Positions 1-11,774 of a stretch of 64,000 bases of DNA are shown in pieces. The DNA is from Floccularia luteovirens. Lineage: Eukaryota > Basidiomycota > Agaricomycetes > Agaricales > Squamanitaceae. Within the stretch, counting starts at the first letter, position 1. Every line of letters starts with the position of its first letter. Position numbers and translations under genes: made by a program. The DNA is taken from NCBI GenBank assembly GCA_009739215.1, contig VSJF01000002.1, positions 124,001 to 188,000 on the forward strand, written 5' to 3'. Under the pieces are notes generated by a model. It searched no databases. It was not told the origin of the DNA and was given only the letters and a program-made list of their open reading frames with translations.

Positions 1-542
1 GATCCCGCATATTTCGCACACCCCTTAGACGTTGCAGCTCAAGTCGGTGGTATCCAACTCGGTAGGAAAATGCTGCGTACACCACCACTGGATAGTATCT
101 ATGAAGGTGAATTCGAGCCTGGACTGAACAGGACCAGCGATGCGGATGTCGAAGCATGGCTTAGAGCTGTAGTCGCTAGTGATAACCACATCATGGGTAC
201 AATGGCAATGATGCCTCAAGAGTTGGGAGGTGTTGTGGATACTTCCTTACGGGTTTATGGGTTGAAGAATGTTCGAGTCGTTGGTTCGTCGAAATTATAT
301 AAACCTATCTTCACAAATTAACCTTTTCTGTAAACACAGATGCCTCTATAATCCCTTTCCCTATCAGCGCACATCTAGTAAGGAACAACCTATCCATGAA
401 AGGAAACTGCTGACTTTTTTTTCACAAGTCGTCATCAGTATACATGATTGGTGAACGAGTAAGCCTGACCACAAATACTCTTTTTTAAGTGATTAACAAC
501 CTATTGCTATAGGCCGCAGATATTATCAAAAGTGGAAGATAG
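1..542 (+). CDS. GMC oxidoreductase, C-terminal part (5' end outside window)
   Basis: FAD-dependent glucose-methanol-choline oxidoreductase, probably secreted and aryl-alcohol-oxidase-like, oxidising an alcohol or sugar with oxygen. Only the C-terminal lobe is present. Exons read by eye are <1-283, 340-377, 429-458 and 513-542, separated by introns of 56, 51 and 54 bp with GT-AG ends. The joined protein shows the family C-terminal signature in order: a His-x-x-Gly-Thr segment (DNHIMGT), GGVVDTSLRVYG, NVRVVDAS, then IIPFPISAHLSSS with the second conserved His, and GERAADIIK at the end, which is the normal end for the family. If the first intron were not removed the protein would stop early at position 321 and lose the second catalytic His, so the spliced model is preferred. 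The substrate cannot be told from this part. Confidence 0.85.
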
Positions 543-827
543 CCTTTATACGTCGTTCATGATTGATACTCGTGTAATATTAGGTAATACTAGTAATGTT
601 TACTGGCAAGCTACATGATTCTTGTGTACATGACTGAATTAATAATTCGTATTCAATCCTGTGTGGTTTTGCAAGCTATGAACTTACGTCGCAAGTTGTA
701 GCTCGAGCATGTCCCATTGTGTCGTGCACAAAAAATATGTTCTACCATGGTACAATCTAATGTCTATTATGCATCAATTCGAATTCAAATCAGATTATTC
801 CTCTCCCCTTAATTTATTCTTCCATCC

Positions 828-3267
828 CTAGGCTATACCTGCCGTTCGTGTTTGTTCATCTAGGGTTTCGCTTGGAACTTTCTCTAAATTCTTTTCGACA
901 TCCCCGCTTTCCTGCCCAGGTCCATTTTCATTGCTATTCTTTCCCTTCTCCAAGCCAACAACCTCACGTGCAGCTTTCTTCAATTGATCGTCGTCATCCC
1001 TTGTTAGTTCCTTCTGTTTAATCATAAGAATACTAGCTATTGTAGCTACGGATGTTAAGCTCGCATTTAATACAAAAACAAATTTGAATCCTGTATTATA
1101 TCCTTTGTTTAATATGAGCGTTGCCGTCGGACCATCTAAACCAATTGATGAAGGGTTCGATAGTAATGTGGGATCGTTGATTATTGTAGAGATAATTTGT
1201 GGTGATAGCGATAACGCTTCCATCGAGTGACGCAGGAAGTTATTTCTGGTTATAGGTAGGACTGGTCAGGTTCTTCGGAGAAAAGCATTTCACTTACACA
1301 ATGGTAGCACCAATGGCTAGAGACAGAGTCCCTCCAAGTAATCTAACAAACTAGGATGACAACAATCAGAAAGAAGAATCTGGTAGGGCGAGATTCCTTA
1401 CATTACGAAATGCTGTCACAACCGCCATGTCTTTCCGGGCCACACTTGCCTGTGCAGCAACCGTAGTAGTCTGAAAGGTCTGGAAGGTATTCCATGTGAG
1501 ATTTAATGTCACCAAAAAATGTAGATTTCTCACTTGTCCTGCACCGAATCCAGCTAGAAGCATGAGGACGACAAGGACGGACTTAAGTGATTTTGGGGTG
1601 ATAGTCGAAATAAAGCCGCACGCAAGGGACCAAACAGTAAACCCACTATGGATGATAGGCTAGATACAAAAGTCGTAGTGGTCAGAAAAAGTGTAATTAA
1701 AGGAGCTTATCACACTACCCGGTATTTTCCTGTCCGGCTCACAATTACCCCCTGTACGGAAGGATGCATCAACTACAATGTAGAAAAGATAGCCAACCTT
1801 TATACTCACAGCTGCCCAGCTGACTACCATCTCGTTGACAAGAAAGGGGATTAGAAATGTTCCAGCTCGGATTGGTGAGTATCCCAGCACAACTTGAAAA
1901 AATTGCGGTAGATAGTATATCGACGAATAATCCACAAAACCGCTGGAATGGCGGAGGGGATTGGTTAGCAGGGTTAGCATGGAATTGTGCGTCTGCACGT
2001 ACTTGACGAACATGGCAATGTAAACACCAGTTACAGTCGAGTGCCTAAAGATATACACTAAGAGAGAATTGTTTTTAGTTATTATCTACATCGTAAGTGA
2101 TATGTTGCTTACTTGGGACAATAGGAAGTTTCGCTCCTTTCCATTCCCAGAGACAGAAAAGAATGACAACAAAGAATCCCGAACACAAGGGTGCCAAAAC
2201 GACTGCAGAATTCCATGGAAACGTGACACCACCCTAATAGAAGCTAAGGTTAACATATAATCAGCGAGAAAACCATATAACTCACCCAAATCAAGGGGAG
2301 AATCAAGAGTGTACACCCAACAAGTGTAAGCACCGCTCCCATGTAGTCAACAACAAGTAATTTACTTTACTTTTTCAGAGACAACAGCGTTGGAGAGGAG
2401 ACAAATTTGAAAAGTACCTTCGCATTCCTCCAACAACGGGTTTTAGAGGAAGGATGAAGATGACAACTAATAGCCCACATGCCGAGATTGGTACGCTTAT
2501 CCAGAAGCACCACTATGTACATGATTATGATATGATTACTAGCATGCAAATTGACTACAAGAACTCACTCTCCAAGATGCTTTCTGTGATAAAGCTCCGC
2601 CTATCACCGGACCAATAGCATACCCCAACGCGACTACCCCTCCGATTATTCCTTGGTACTTCCCTCTGTGATGAGTTGCATGAGTGAAGGTGAAGCTACG
2701 CGTTTGTAAGGGGTCTTACCTATCACGGAGACTAACGACATCCGACATGATGATCTGTGCGATACTGATGATCCCACCTAAGATTGAAGAAAAGTTCCGA
2801 TCGTGTACTAGACAAAACAGCGATTCATAAACTTACCGCCGCCAACACCCCCCAACCCCCTAAAAACAATAAGTTGTATAATGGACCTAGAAAATCCTGC
2901 CAACAAATTTCCCAACATAAAAATAAGCATAGCGACAATTAAAGCAGCTTTTCTGCCAAAGATATCACTAAAGCGTCCATAAAGCGGCTGAAAACTTGTT
3001 GATGTCAAAAGATAAGCCGATGGCACCCATGAGACGACTTGCTCCTGCATTGAATGCTGAGGATACTGTCGGAATTGCTGTTGCAACTATAACAGAATCT
3101 AGAGTGGAGACAACAATGCATAACGATAATCCCAAGAACGAGGATACAATTTTTTTGAAAGGGAGGAGGTTCGTTTGATCCGTGAGTACGTTCTTTGCTG
3201 ATTCTGGTGTTACTGAGCCTGTAGGGGTGTCTGTTGTTGGTGGTTGTTCATTATTCGTGGAAGTCAT
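828..3267 (-). CDS. MFS transporter, 14-TMS drug:H+ antiporter type, with an apparent frameshift
   Basis: Major facilitator superfamily export permease (DHA2/14-spanner class), plasma membrane; substrate unknown. Exons by eye: 3267-2837, 2777-2720, 2665-2569, 2512-2418, 2364-2286, 2233-2113, 2057-2003, 1942-1810, 1751-1719, 1659-1534, 1479-1402, 1350-1298, 1245-828; introns 51-60 bp, all GT-AG. Start MTSTNNEQ is followed by the first helix (LDSVIVATAIPT), then VSWVPSAYLLTST, the MFS signature YGRFSDIFGRK, GYAIGPVIGGALS and TTTVAAQASVARKDMAVV. Total is about 591 aa, normal for the class. Within exon 1, near 3041-3047, the reading frame changes by one base between SAFNAG and QVVSWV with no room for an intron, so the sequence carries one extra base. 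It is either a recent pseudogene or a sequence error; the remaining exons are all in frame, which favours a recent or technical cause. Confidence 0.85.
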
Positions 3268-4682
3268 GACAGGTAGAAAGATGGGGAGAATGCAAGTGTT
3301 TTTGATTGATATTAGTGACTCATCATACATTAAGAACTTTGTGTAAAAATGGAAGCGTAATCATGTTCTATTAATCCAAACTTGTCAAATTCAATGAGCT
3401 CGCGACTTTGTGATCAATGTTCAAGAGATGTGAGAGGCGAGAGGTGTCTAGTCAGTACTACGGTACTCAGTGCCAGTTCTAGTTGAGACTTCCGAGAGTG
3501 TCTGTTTTTTGTCTTTGGAAGACTCAGAAAAACTTTGTATATTAATGGAACCACGTGACCGGAGGAACCAGGACAAGAATTTTAAGAAAATTGCAGGCAA
3601 ACCAATTACTTAAGATGTCAGTAGCTGAGTATTTAATTAGGCATGCTCCCAGATGCCCCCCACTTCCTTTACGCCCCCACCCTCAAACAGGTTGGTCATA
3701 TTTCACTTTCGTCAATCTTTATTTCCATCATCAAATAGAGTCATTGCAGAGTTTTTATAGCAGAAACATTCCTAATTAAGGTGCACCTCCCCACCCCTCT
3801 TTGTGAAAGCCAGGTACAATAGATATGCTCCAGAGATAGAAGAGCTGTATAGAGGATATAAACTGCACTTAGCAAATATCTCGGTGACAAATCCCCAATT
3901 TCTCAAGTACTTGGCTTTTGAAGGCCAAAGTAAGTGTTTAATTTTGTTTAATAATTAATAATTTTGTTAACATTGTTCTTCAAGAACTCCAGCTCATGAT
4001 CTTAAGCTGTTGTGATAGCAGATGACTGCATATGCCATACTTGCCACATTCCTACCCACAAGTTAGATCAAGATACAATGCAATTAGGAATTGGTATGAA
4101 AGGCCCCTTGATTTGAGAAGACACACTTCATAGTATCATTACCTCTCTCATCATGAGGAGTGCCTCTTTAGTTCTTGCACTTGATAGCCTTTTGGCATTG
4201 GCATCACCTGTTCTGCTTGTTACAAGCTCTCTCTTGACCATCTCGAATTAGATTACATCAGCAAACACTGTTTTGGTCTATAGTGGCCATTGTTAATGTT
4301 GCAAATGATTGTTTGGTGATTTCAATGTTATTTGTCAATGGAATAACATTCCCCTCAGTGAAACTATCACTGGATTGATATGTGTTATGATGCAACAGAT
4401 GAGTGCCTCTATTACTAACCACTAGATTGGGTCTCCAGACAACTAGTCTAGAACTAAGACTCAAGAACATTGAATACTATTCTTGAAATGAACTTGTAAA
4501 GGTCTGTATTCTCATTGTTCTGTTACTTGAATGTTCAGATATTAAGAGACTCATTAAGAGAGAAGGGAGGGGTTTATTGTTGAGACAAGTAAACAGTTGT
4601 ACAAGAGAGTCAACGCTAAGATCAAGCTAGAGAGCTTGGTCTTGTATTCTGCCTATTTATACTGTTTAGAGTACAATGTGAC
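3268..4682. other. Intergenic, upstream of MFS gene and edge of TE island
   Basis: I see no gene here. The first few hundred bases presumably hold the promoter of the MFS transporter, but no motif is clear. From about 4500 the sequence (AT-rich, no coding potential) is part of the repeat island and is interrupted by the solo LTR at 4683. Confidence 0.5.
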
Positions 4683-5293
4683 TATTATGACCTTATCTGG
4701 ATACGCACTATATCCCTGGACTTTAGAACACTGAGCGCAACATGTTCCTGCCTCGTTTATTAGTTTTCCATATACTGTTTTGTATATGACTCGCACTTTA
4801 CTCTTATTTAACTCATAGTGACTTGTGTAGGCTTCTAAATGACTTGTAGATACTTCTATATGACTCTGCATTGACTTCGTAGCTTACTGAGCAAGCACGC
4901 AATAGTTTATTATTAGAAGTAGTGTACTTGTATTTAAGTAGCGCTGAAACTACTAGTCAAGCCTCAGCTTGATCTTAGTTTCGAGTACCTCCTAATATGA
5001 GTGATTACTCTGTTACCTCAGTGACAACTAAGAGACTCTCCCTCCCTTGTCTAGGATGGCAAGATCGTTGTAAATAATGGCATGGACAACACCATATAGC
5101 CTGAAACGCCTGGCTGTCCCCACCTCTGTAATTGACCTCAGAGAGACCCCGACAGGTGGTTTGTAACCTGTGTGGTAGTGTAACCTACCATCGCGCTAGG
5201 GAAATCTGACTAGCAAACCCCAACTGTTCCCTAATCCGGACATACCTACGACGAGACCAGTAAATGATGATGCCTAAACCCCAAATGGTAACA
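4683..5293 (+). mobile_element. Solo LTR, family A (copy A1)
   Basis: About 611 bp, begins T(A/G)TTATGACC and ends GGTAACA, i.e. a TG...CA type LTR with short inverted ends (TGTTA/TAACA) in which the G is mutated here. Flanks are GTGAC on the left and ATGAC on the right, a 4 of 5 target duplication. The same sequence recurs at 5499, 7003, 11775, 26799, 27848 and partly at 30043. No internal retrotransposon follows. Confidence 0.8.
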
Positions 5294-5405
5294 ATGACTA
5301 ATACAATGGAAAGGTTGGAGAACAATGAAGAAAGGAGAGAATAATGGAAATGAGAGAACAATGGTGTGATTCTACTATGAATAGAATAACTATTGTTCTG
5401 GAAAC

Positions 5406-6395
5406 TGTTGAGCAGCTATCTGTGCAGTGCACAGTGATAGGAACTCAAGTCTTACCTTGTGCTTACTTAATCTTACACTTAGTTAGTATACTACTACTTG
5501 TTATAACCTTATCCGGATACGTGCTATCTCCCTGGACTTTAGAACACGTGTGCAATATGTTCCCACCTTGTTTATTACTTTCTCATACACGTTTTGTATC
5601 TGACTCGCATTTTGGTTCTTTTAACTCATAGTGACTTGTATAGGCTTCTAAATGACTAGTAGATACTTCTGTATGACTCTGTGTTGACTCATAGCTTACT
5701 GAGCAAGCATGCAATAGGTTATTATTAGAAGTAGTGTACTTGTATTTAAGTAGCACGAAAACTATAGACAAGCCTCAGCTTGATCTTAGTTTCAAGTACC
5801 CTCTAATACAGATGATTACTCTGTTACCTCTGTGACACTCTAAGTAAACCTCCCTCCCCTGTCTAGGATGGCAGGATCATTGTATATAGCAGCACGGATG
5901 ACACCATATAGCCTGAAATGCCTGGCTATCCCCTCCTCTGTAACTGACCTCAGAGAGACCCTGACAGGTGGTTTGTAACCTGTGTAGTAGTGTAACCTAC
6001 TATCGTGCCAGGGAAATCTGACTGGCAATAACCAACTGTTCCCTAACCCAGACACCCCAATAATGAGACCAGTAAATGACAATACATAAACCCTTAATGG
6101 TAACACTACTATCCAGAAAGGACTGTCTATTATAAACAAAGATAGAGTCCTTATATACAGTTCTACTGTATGTACCTATTTGTATATAGTGATCCATGCA
6201 TTGTTCTACATAATCACATGTCTAGGGCATAGAACTTTATAGAAGATTGTAGAACATGCTTAGTCATATTGCATGTGATGCATAGGGCATGGGGCATATG
6301 TGGATGTAGTCATGTGACATATCATGTGACATATCACATGTAACTTATCACCTGACAAATTGTGTAATCCATCATGTGATTGTGCTGTCACAACA
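5406..6395 (-). mobile_element. Solo LTR, copia family B (copy B1), split by LTR A2
   Basis: In the + direction it starts TGTTGAGCAGC and ends GTGCTGTCACAACA. This is the reverse complement of the LTR that precedes the copia element at 12585. Perfect 5-bp target duplication GAAAC at 5401-5405 and 6396-6400. It is interrupted by a family A LTR at 5499-6105; without it the LTR is about 380 bp. On the minus strand it contains a TATATAAG-type TATA box. Confidence 0.88.
5499..6105 (+). mobile_element. Solo LTR, family A (copy A2), nested in LTR B1
   Basis: 607 bp, TGTTATAACC at the left end and GGTAACA at the right end, with perfect target duplication CTACT at 5494-5498 and 6106-6110. It lies inside the family B solo LTR, so it arrived later than B1. 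Confidence 0.88.
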
Positions 6396-7002
6396 GAAAC
6401 TAAGTAATTGTTCTGATGTTTATTAATATACATGGAAAAGTCCAGGGAGATAGAAAAAGTCTAGGGGTCATAACAGCCATAGTATCTATAGTATTCCATA
6501 GTATCCTATTGTCAAGAACTGACTTCAGGGTCAACTCCGTGAACTCGGAGTTAACTTCCATCAGATATTAGATGTGGCTTGAACTATTTCCATTGTGCCT
6601 TGCCAACTTCTGATGTCTAATTTATGAATGCTGAGGTTTGTGTCCAAAGACCAGAGTTGTTGCGGAAAGAGGATGGAACTCAAGAGAATAAGAATACAAG
6701 TCTTAGTTAATATTCAAACTACAGAACTGTGTACATCTCTGTAGTTTAAATACTAGTAACAATATGTGAATATCTCTGAGGGTGGTAATGCAGGGAGGTA
6801 CATTTAAAAGGGGACAAAGGAATGATGGAAATAGGAAAAGTGTTTGTTACAAATGTTATGTAATATGGAGGACGTATGTCCAGGAAATGGAGAAAAGGTA
6901 AAGAGTGATTAAAAGAAGTCTGAGATATGAGAAAATATGTCTGAGGTATAGTTTAGATGTCCGAGGTTTCAGAGATGTTTGGATCCTGACACCTATAGAG
7001 AG
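6396..7002. repeat. Repeat-derived spacer with sequence shared with 11586-11720
   Basis: Non-coding. From about 6522 the sequence TGTCAAGAACTGACTTC and the following ~150 bp (including GATGTGGCTT and TGCCAACTTC) is recognisably similar to 11588-11720, just after the gypsy RNase H. It may be an LTR or untranslated part of the gypsy family. A few CATAGTATTC units near 6473-6515 resemble the minisatellite of element E. Confidence 0.5.
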
Positions 7003-7597
7003 TATTATGACCTTATCTGGATACGCGCTATCTCCCTGGACTTTAGAATGCATGCGCAATGCAGTTTCTCATCCTTGTTTACTACTTCCTTTGTATATAA
7101 CTCGCATTTCTGCTTCTTCTGACTCATAGTGACTTAGTACAAGCTTCTAAATGACTTGTAGATACTTCTGTATGACTCTGCACTGACTCATAGCTTACTG
7201 AGCAAGCATGCAATAGTTTATTATTAGAAGTAGTGTACTTGTATTTAAGTAGTGCAAAACTACAGACAAGCTTTAGCTTGATCTTAGTTTCGAGTACTTG
7301 CAATACACTTGCTTTATACTCTGTTACCTCTGGTTAATCTCCCTCCCTTGTCTAGGATGGCAGGACAAGTTGTAATAATGGCACAGGTGACACCATATAT
7401 GCTGAAAGGCCTGTGTGTTCTTCCTCTGTAACTAATCTCAGAGAGACCCCAATGAGTGGTTTGTAACTCAGTGTAGTGGAGTAATCCCACTATTGCACCA
7501 GGGAAATCTAACTGGCAAAACCATCAACTGTTCTCTTATCCGGATGGCCAAATGATGAGATAGTAAATGACAATGTATAAAACCCCTAACGGTAACA
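7003..7597 (+). mobile_element. Solo LTR, family A (copy A3)
   Basis: About 595 bp from TATTATGACC to GGTAACA. Flanks GAGAG and CCTGT do not match, so no target duplication is seen; it is followed directly by a second partial copy, suggesting recombination between neighbouring LTRs. Confidence 0.75.
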
Positions 7598-7849
7598 CCT
7601 GTTTAGAATGGCAGGATCATTGTATATAATGGCACGGACAACACTGTACAGCCTGAAATACCTGGCTGTCCCCTTCTCTGTAACTAACCTCAGAGAGACC
7701 CCAACAGGTGGTTTGTAACCTGTGTAATGGTGTAACCCACTATCATGCCAGGAAAATCTAACTGGCAAAACCCCTCTGTGCCCTAACCTAGACAACCCCT
7801 ACAATGAGACCCCCAGAATAACGATATTGAATCCCTAAATGATAACAAA
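7598..7849 (+). repeat. Partial LTR of family A (3' half)
   Basis: Starts at a sequence equal to the middle of family A (AGAATGGCAGGATCATTG) and runs to a degenerate end (AATGATAACA). It lacks the left half. It abuts copy A3 head to tail. Confidence 0.65.
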
Positions 7850-8259
7850 AGATCAAGCTGATCAATTGTCACTTTCTCTAAAGTATGACATCCCAACCAT
7901 CTTTAATTGCTGTGCTCTTTTATGAGCAAAACCTCTTGCCTCTAACTTTGGATCAACATCTTCCTTGTACAACTCTCCAGAAACTTACTCCACAAGGTCC
8001 CTCTTCCCCACCTCCACAACAACTCTAACAACAATCACAGAAGCCTAGCACTTTCACTAAACTACAAAATAGACTTGCAGAACAAGCCAAGCAACAAGCA
8101 AGAGATCCTTGGGTTAGACCAACTAAATCACCCAATATACTGCAGCAACCACCACCCCTTCAAATCACTAATGAACCTCAAGAATACAAAGAAGAACAGG
8201 AAGTAGAACAACAAGTCTACAAAGAAGCACAACAGTCACCATCTTGAATTACATATGAA

Positions 8260-9207
8260 TCAGATATCAAAATGTTCAACAATGCTAAAGAAATTAATGT
8301 TAGGCAGACTCACTCCATTCAATGAAAAGAAAGAACATGCACTAACCCTTCCTACAAGATGTCCAAATATACCTGGACATAAATGAAGAAATTTATAATA
8401 GTGATAAGAAGAAAATCTTATTTACACTCTCATTTATGAAAGAAGGAACAGCAGCTATCTACTGCTCAAACATTATTGAAAACTGCCAACAGAAACTACA
8501 GAACATGGTCTCAATTTAAGAAAGCATTCCTAGAAGCATTCCAAGCATAGAACATCACAATGCAAGCAAGAACCAACCTTGCTAATTTAGCAATGCAAGG
8601 CAGCAACATCACCAAGTACATCTCAGAATTTAAAATCCTATTCTCATAAGCAGGGATACACAAAGATGCATCCCTTATAGATATATTCTTAGAGAGAATT
8701 AAATGATGAACTAGTAGAACATTTCTATAAACTAGACAACTTCCCAACCACTATGGAATAAGTATACAAATACGCATTCCAATTCACAAACAGAATGCAA
8801 CACATGAAAAACTTCTTACACTCAAGAAAGAAACCCTTCACAAAACCAAGTTTATTCTCAACAAGAACAACTGGAAGAGATCCCAACACAATGGAAATTG
8901 ACTGCATTAATACTAAAGAACCTCCATTAGATATGGAAGAACTTGAAGAAATCAACAGAATGTCATTTGAAGAATAGGAATAACCATTTCCTAAATGGGT
9001 TATGCTTCATATGCCATCAAAAGGGACATCAATCCAAAGATTGCCCCAAAAGGAAAATGCTCAAAAGAAGAAGCATGCCCTAATACAATCTCCAAAAACC
9101 TAAACATGGTTAAAGAACTATCAGCTGCAGTAAGAGCACTATTAATAGAATTACCCAATGAAGAACAAGAAGAATTCTTCAAAGAAATGGAAAAAGAGGA
9201 TTTTTGA
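8260..9207 (+). pseudogene. Gypsy gag relic with CCHC zinc knuckle
   Basis: Capsid/nucleocapsid part of the gypsy element. It reads as broken frames; the clearest is 8795-8977 (ending in MDCINTK-like acidic sequence, then TAG). One base out of that frame, at about 9003-9044, a perfect C-x2-C-x4-H-x4-C zinc knuckle is encoded (CFICHQKGHQSKDC). The frame change and stops show that it is no longer functional. The region 9100-9210 continues as an acidic helix-rich tail. Confidence 0.7.
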
Positions 9208-9350
9208 CTTGATCAATAGTGGCCATGGCTATTGATTATCCTAATCAGAGTGGTAGTACCTACACTCATGACACAAGACTCACTATATGTTCCCCTTCAT
9301 TTCAAAGTAGGAAATGACACAATAGGAAAAGAAATAGTTCATCACCAAGG

Positions 9351-9510
9351 TATAGCAGGGGTAGACTGTGGAATAGGAGGAGAGTACAGAGAGATAGTTG
9401 ATTATATGATTATAGGGACATATGTTATGGTTGTTGTTAAGTCTACAATGAAGTTGCAGTTTGCTACGACTTAATGTGACTGTGACATGTCACACATGTC
9501 ACGTCCTACA
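9351..9510 (+). repeat. Short dispersed repeat M (copy M1) in the gypsy relic
   Basis: Runs from TATAGCAGGGGT to the palindrome-rich end TGACATGTCACACATGTCACG. The reverse complement of most of it recurs at 33134-33306, and a divergent copy at 9871-10013. It interrupts the gypsy sequence just before the protease. It may be a miniature element or a small solo LTR; no coding capacity. Confidence 0.6.
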
Positions 9511-9830
9511 CAAGGCACTAGTCAACTCTAGAGCTACCAAAAGCTTCATATATTCAGACTTCATACCAAAGCTCAAAAGAAGACCAAGACCCATATTAGG
9601 GAAAAGAATAAACATCACAAATGTAGATGGATCCCCAAATGGACAAGTCACACATTATATCGAGATGCCTCTTCATACTAAAAGGAGAAGCAAACCATAA
9701 GATAACCTTATACATTGCTAATATAGGAAAACAGAATATTATCCTAGGAATGGATTGGCTTAAATGCCTAAATCCCATAATAGATTGGAAAAATGGAATC
9801 CTCAATGTTTTAAATAATTCTCCACTTACA
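9511..9830 (+). pseudogene. Gypsy aspartic protease relic
   Basis: Retropepsin-like domain of the gypsy element. The active-site triplet normally Asp-Ser-Gly reads ALVNSRATKSFIYSDF, so both Asp and Gly are replaced. A one-base frame change follows, then the downstream motif IILGMDWLKCLNPIIDW is intact. The protein would be inactive. Confidence 0.75.
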
Positions 9831-9870
9831 CAAATAACTGTAGAAGAAGCAATCCTTCAAATTGTAGTAA

Positions 9871-10013
9871 GTGACACGTGTCACAGTCACAGGTCACATT
9901 GAGTTGTGACAAATAGTACTTCACTTAGAGAATAAATTAACTACATCATCTACTATATATTATAACATACTACTATATAATATCCCCAATCTCCATTACT
10001 ATTCCATTCCAGC
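9871..10013 (-). repeat. Short dispersed repeat M (copy M2)
   Basis: Starts GTGACACGTGTCACAGTCAC and ends near CCATTCCAGCAG. It is a diverged version of M1/M3 in the opposite orientation to M1, sitting between protease and reverse transcriptase of the gypsy relic. Confidence 0.5.
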
Positions 10014-10159
10014 AGTCTGCAGTTGCATTACAAATCACACAAGAAGAACAAAATGAAGAAATCCTTGACCTTAACTGAATTATACAATATCTAGAAAACT
10101 CTGACTCCGAATCAGAAGAAGAATACCTGATCTAAGTCAAGACAACTCAAGCCCAAATA

Positions 10160-11149
10160 ATGGCAGCAGATGCCATGTCTAAAGAAACCTTAACAATAGA
10201 AGAAAAACTCCTGAAAGAGTTTTATCTATTCAAAGATATATTCAGTAAACAAAAGTCCGATAGAATGCTGGCAAGATGCTCCTGGGATCACAAGATCGAT
10301 CTCAAGCCTGATTTCAAGAATAAAGATAGTAAAATCTATCTCCTCAACCCTATCGAAGATCAGAAGATGCAAGAATTCATCAAAGAAAACCTCACAAAAG
10401 GGTATATCCAACCCTCTGAGTCAGAAATAGCATCACTATTTTTCTTTGTTGCAACGAAAGATAGGAAGCTTAAGACCCTGCCAAGACTATTGTTACCTCA
10501 ACAAAGGAACAATAAAGAAACCTTACCCTTTGCCCTTAATCTCAGAACTCCTAACCAAACTAAAAGAAGGCAAGATCTTTACCAAACTTAATATCTGATG
10601 GAAATATAATAATATAAGAATTTGAGAAGGCAATGAGCCTAAAGCAGCATTCAAGACCAAAATGGGACTCTTTGAGCCCACAGTAATGTTTTTTGAAATA
10701 TGTAATTCCTCTGCAACCTTCCAAAACATGATGGATAACATATTCGGAGATATGATTGATGAAGAATGGGTCACCATTTACATGGATGATATCCTAATAT
10801 TTTCAGAAACACTGGAACAACAGATCAAGAGAATCCTGAAAGTCCTAAAAAGGCTTAAGGAATATGACCTCTATCTAAAAATAGAGAAATGCGAATTCAA
10901 CAAGAAGCAAGTAGAATATCTGGGACTCATCATTTCAGAAAACAAGATCTTGATGGATCCCATGAAACTAAAAGAAATTGAAGACTGGCCATTGCTGCAA
11001 TCAGTCAAACAAATCAGAAGTTTCCTCAAATTTGGAAACTTTTACAGAAAATTGATACACAAGTTCTTAGACTTAGTGCAACTACTAAACAAACTCCTCA
11101 AGAAAAATATCAAATTTATCTGGGACAGACGAATGCCAATCATCATTTG
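10160..11149 (+). pseudogene. Gypsy reverse transcriptase relic
   Basis: Reverse transcriptase of a Ty3/gypsy element. The N-terminal part (10160-10591) has HKIDLKP and LTKGYIQPSES; a frameshift near 10490 breaks the segment that should read LNKGTIKKPYPLPLIS; the catalytic core at about 10776-10800 keeps YMDDILIFS, followed by the connection KCEFNKKQVEYLGLIIS and NFYRKLI. Several in-frame stops (for example around 10593 and 11150) prevent a full product. Confidence 0.85.
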
Positions 11150-11191
11150 AGAAACTCAAGAAAGCATTTACCACTACACTAGGTACTACAA

Positions 11192-11574
11192 ATGCCAGAC
11201 TTCAAGAAACAATTCTTGCTAGAAACAGATACATCCAAATATGCATCCAGAGCAGTCTTAAAACAGAAAGACATAAATGGATTATGGCACCCATGTGGAT
11301 TCATATCCAAATCATTCACAGAAATGAAAAGAAATTACAAAATCTATGATCGAGAACTCTTCGCAGTAATCTGAGTGCTCACAGAATGGAGACATTTTCT
11401 CCTTGGATCTCCATTCCTAGTCATTGTGACATGCGATCACAAGAATTTAACCTACTACAGGAATCCACAGAAACTAAATAGAAGATAGGCCAGATGGAGC
11501 CTATTCCTATCAGAATTCAATATTATGTTAATACACATACCCAGTTCACAAATAGTGTAAAGCGATGCACTTTC
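11192..11574 (+). pseudogene. Gypsy RNase H relic
   Basis: RNase H domain following the RT: LLETDTSKYASRAVLKQK, WHPCGFISKSFTEMKRNYKIYDRELFAVI, then a stop (TGA near 11374) and, in the same frame, [11 protein letters not shown] and [11 protein letters not shown], ending near SDALSRR. The acidic residues of the active site are mostly present but the stops make it inactive. Confidence 0.82.
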
Positions 11575-11587
11575 CAGAAGACTGTCA

Positions 11588-11774
11588 AGAGCTGACTTCA
11601 ATATGATCTCTGTGAATGTGAAGATACCTGTAGGATGGAGTTAAGACGTGGCTTCAACGATGTCTGTTGCGCCCTGCCAACTTCCGTGTCTTACTTGTAG
11701 GAACGGAGGAAGATGTCCTGTAAAGGACAGGGGAAGAGAGGTGGATGAGAGGGACGGAGAACGGAGTGAGTATG
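11588..11774 (+). repeat. Repeat shared with 6522-6680
   Basis: TGTCAAGAGCTGACTTC and about 150 bp after it match the spacer at 6522-6680. It directly follows the gypsy RNase H in both reading order and orientation, so it may be the downstream part of that family. Confidence 0.5.

Larger units (their letters stand above)
7850..11574 (+). mobile_element. Ty3/gypsy-type retrotransposon, degraded internal region
   Basis: Gene order gag (zinc knuckle), protease, reverse transcriptase, RNase H on the plus strand identifies a Ty3/gypsy-type element. All domains carry frameshifts or stops, integrase is not seen, and two short repeats (9351-9510 and 9871-10013) are inserted around the protease. No flanking LTR pair can be recognised. 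It is a relic. Confidence 0.85.

Noticed and set aside
3555..3779. 74-aa open frame upstream of the MFS gene
   Set aside because: No domain, no splice pattern, no similarity that I recognise.
9232..9474. 80-aa frame containing GIGGEYREIVDYMIIGTYV, also seen at 33226-33507
   Set aside because: Translation of dispersed repeat M in both places; no independent evidence for a protein.
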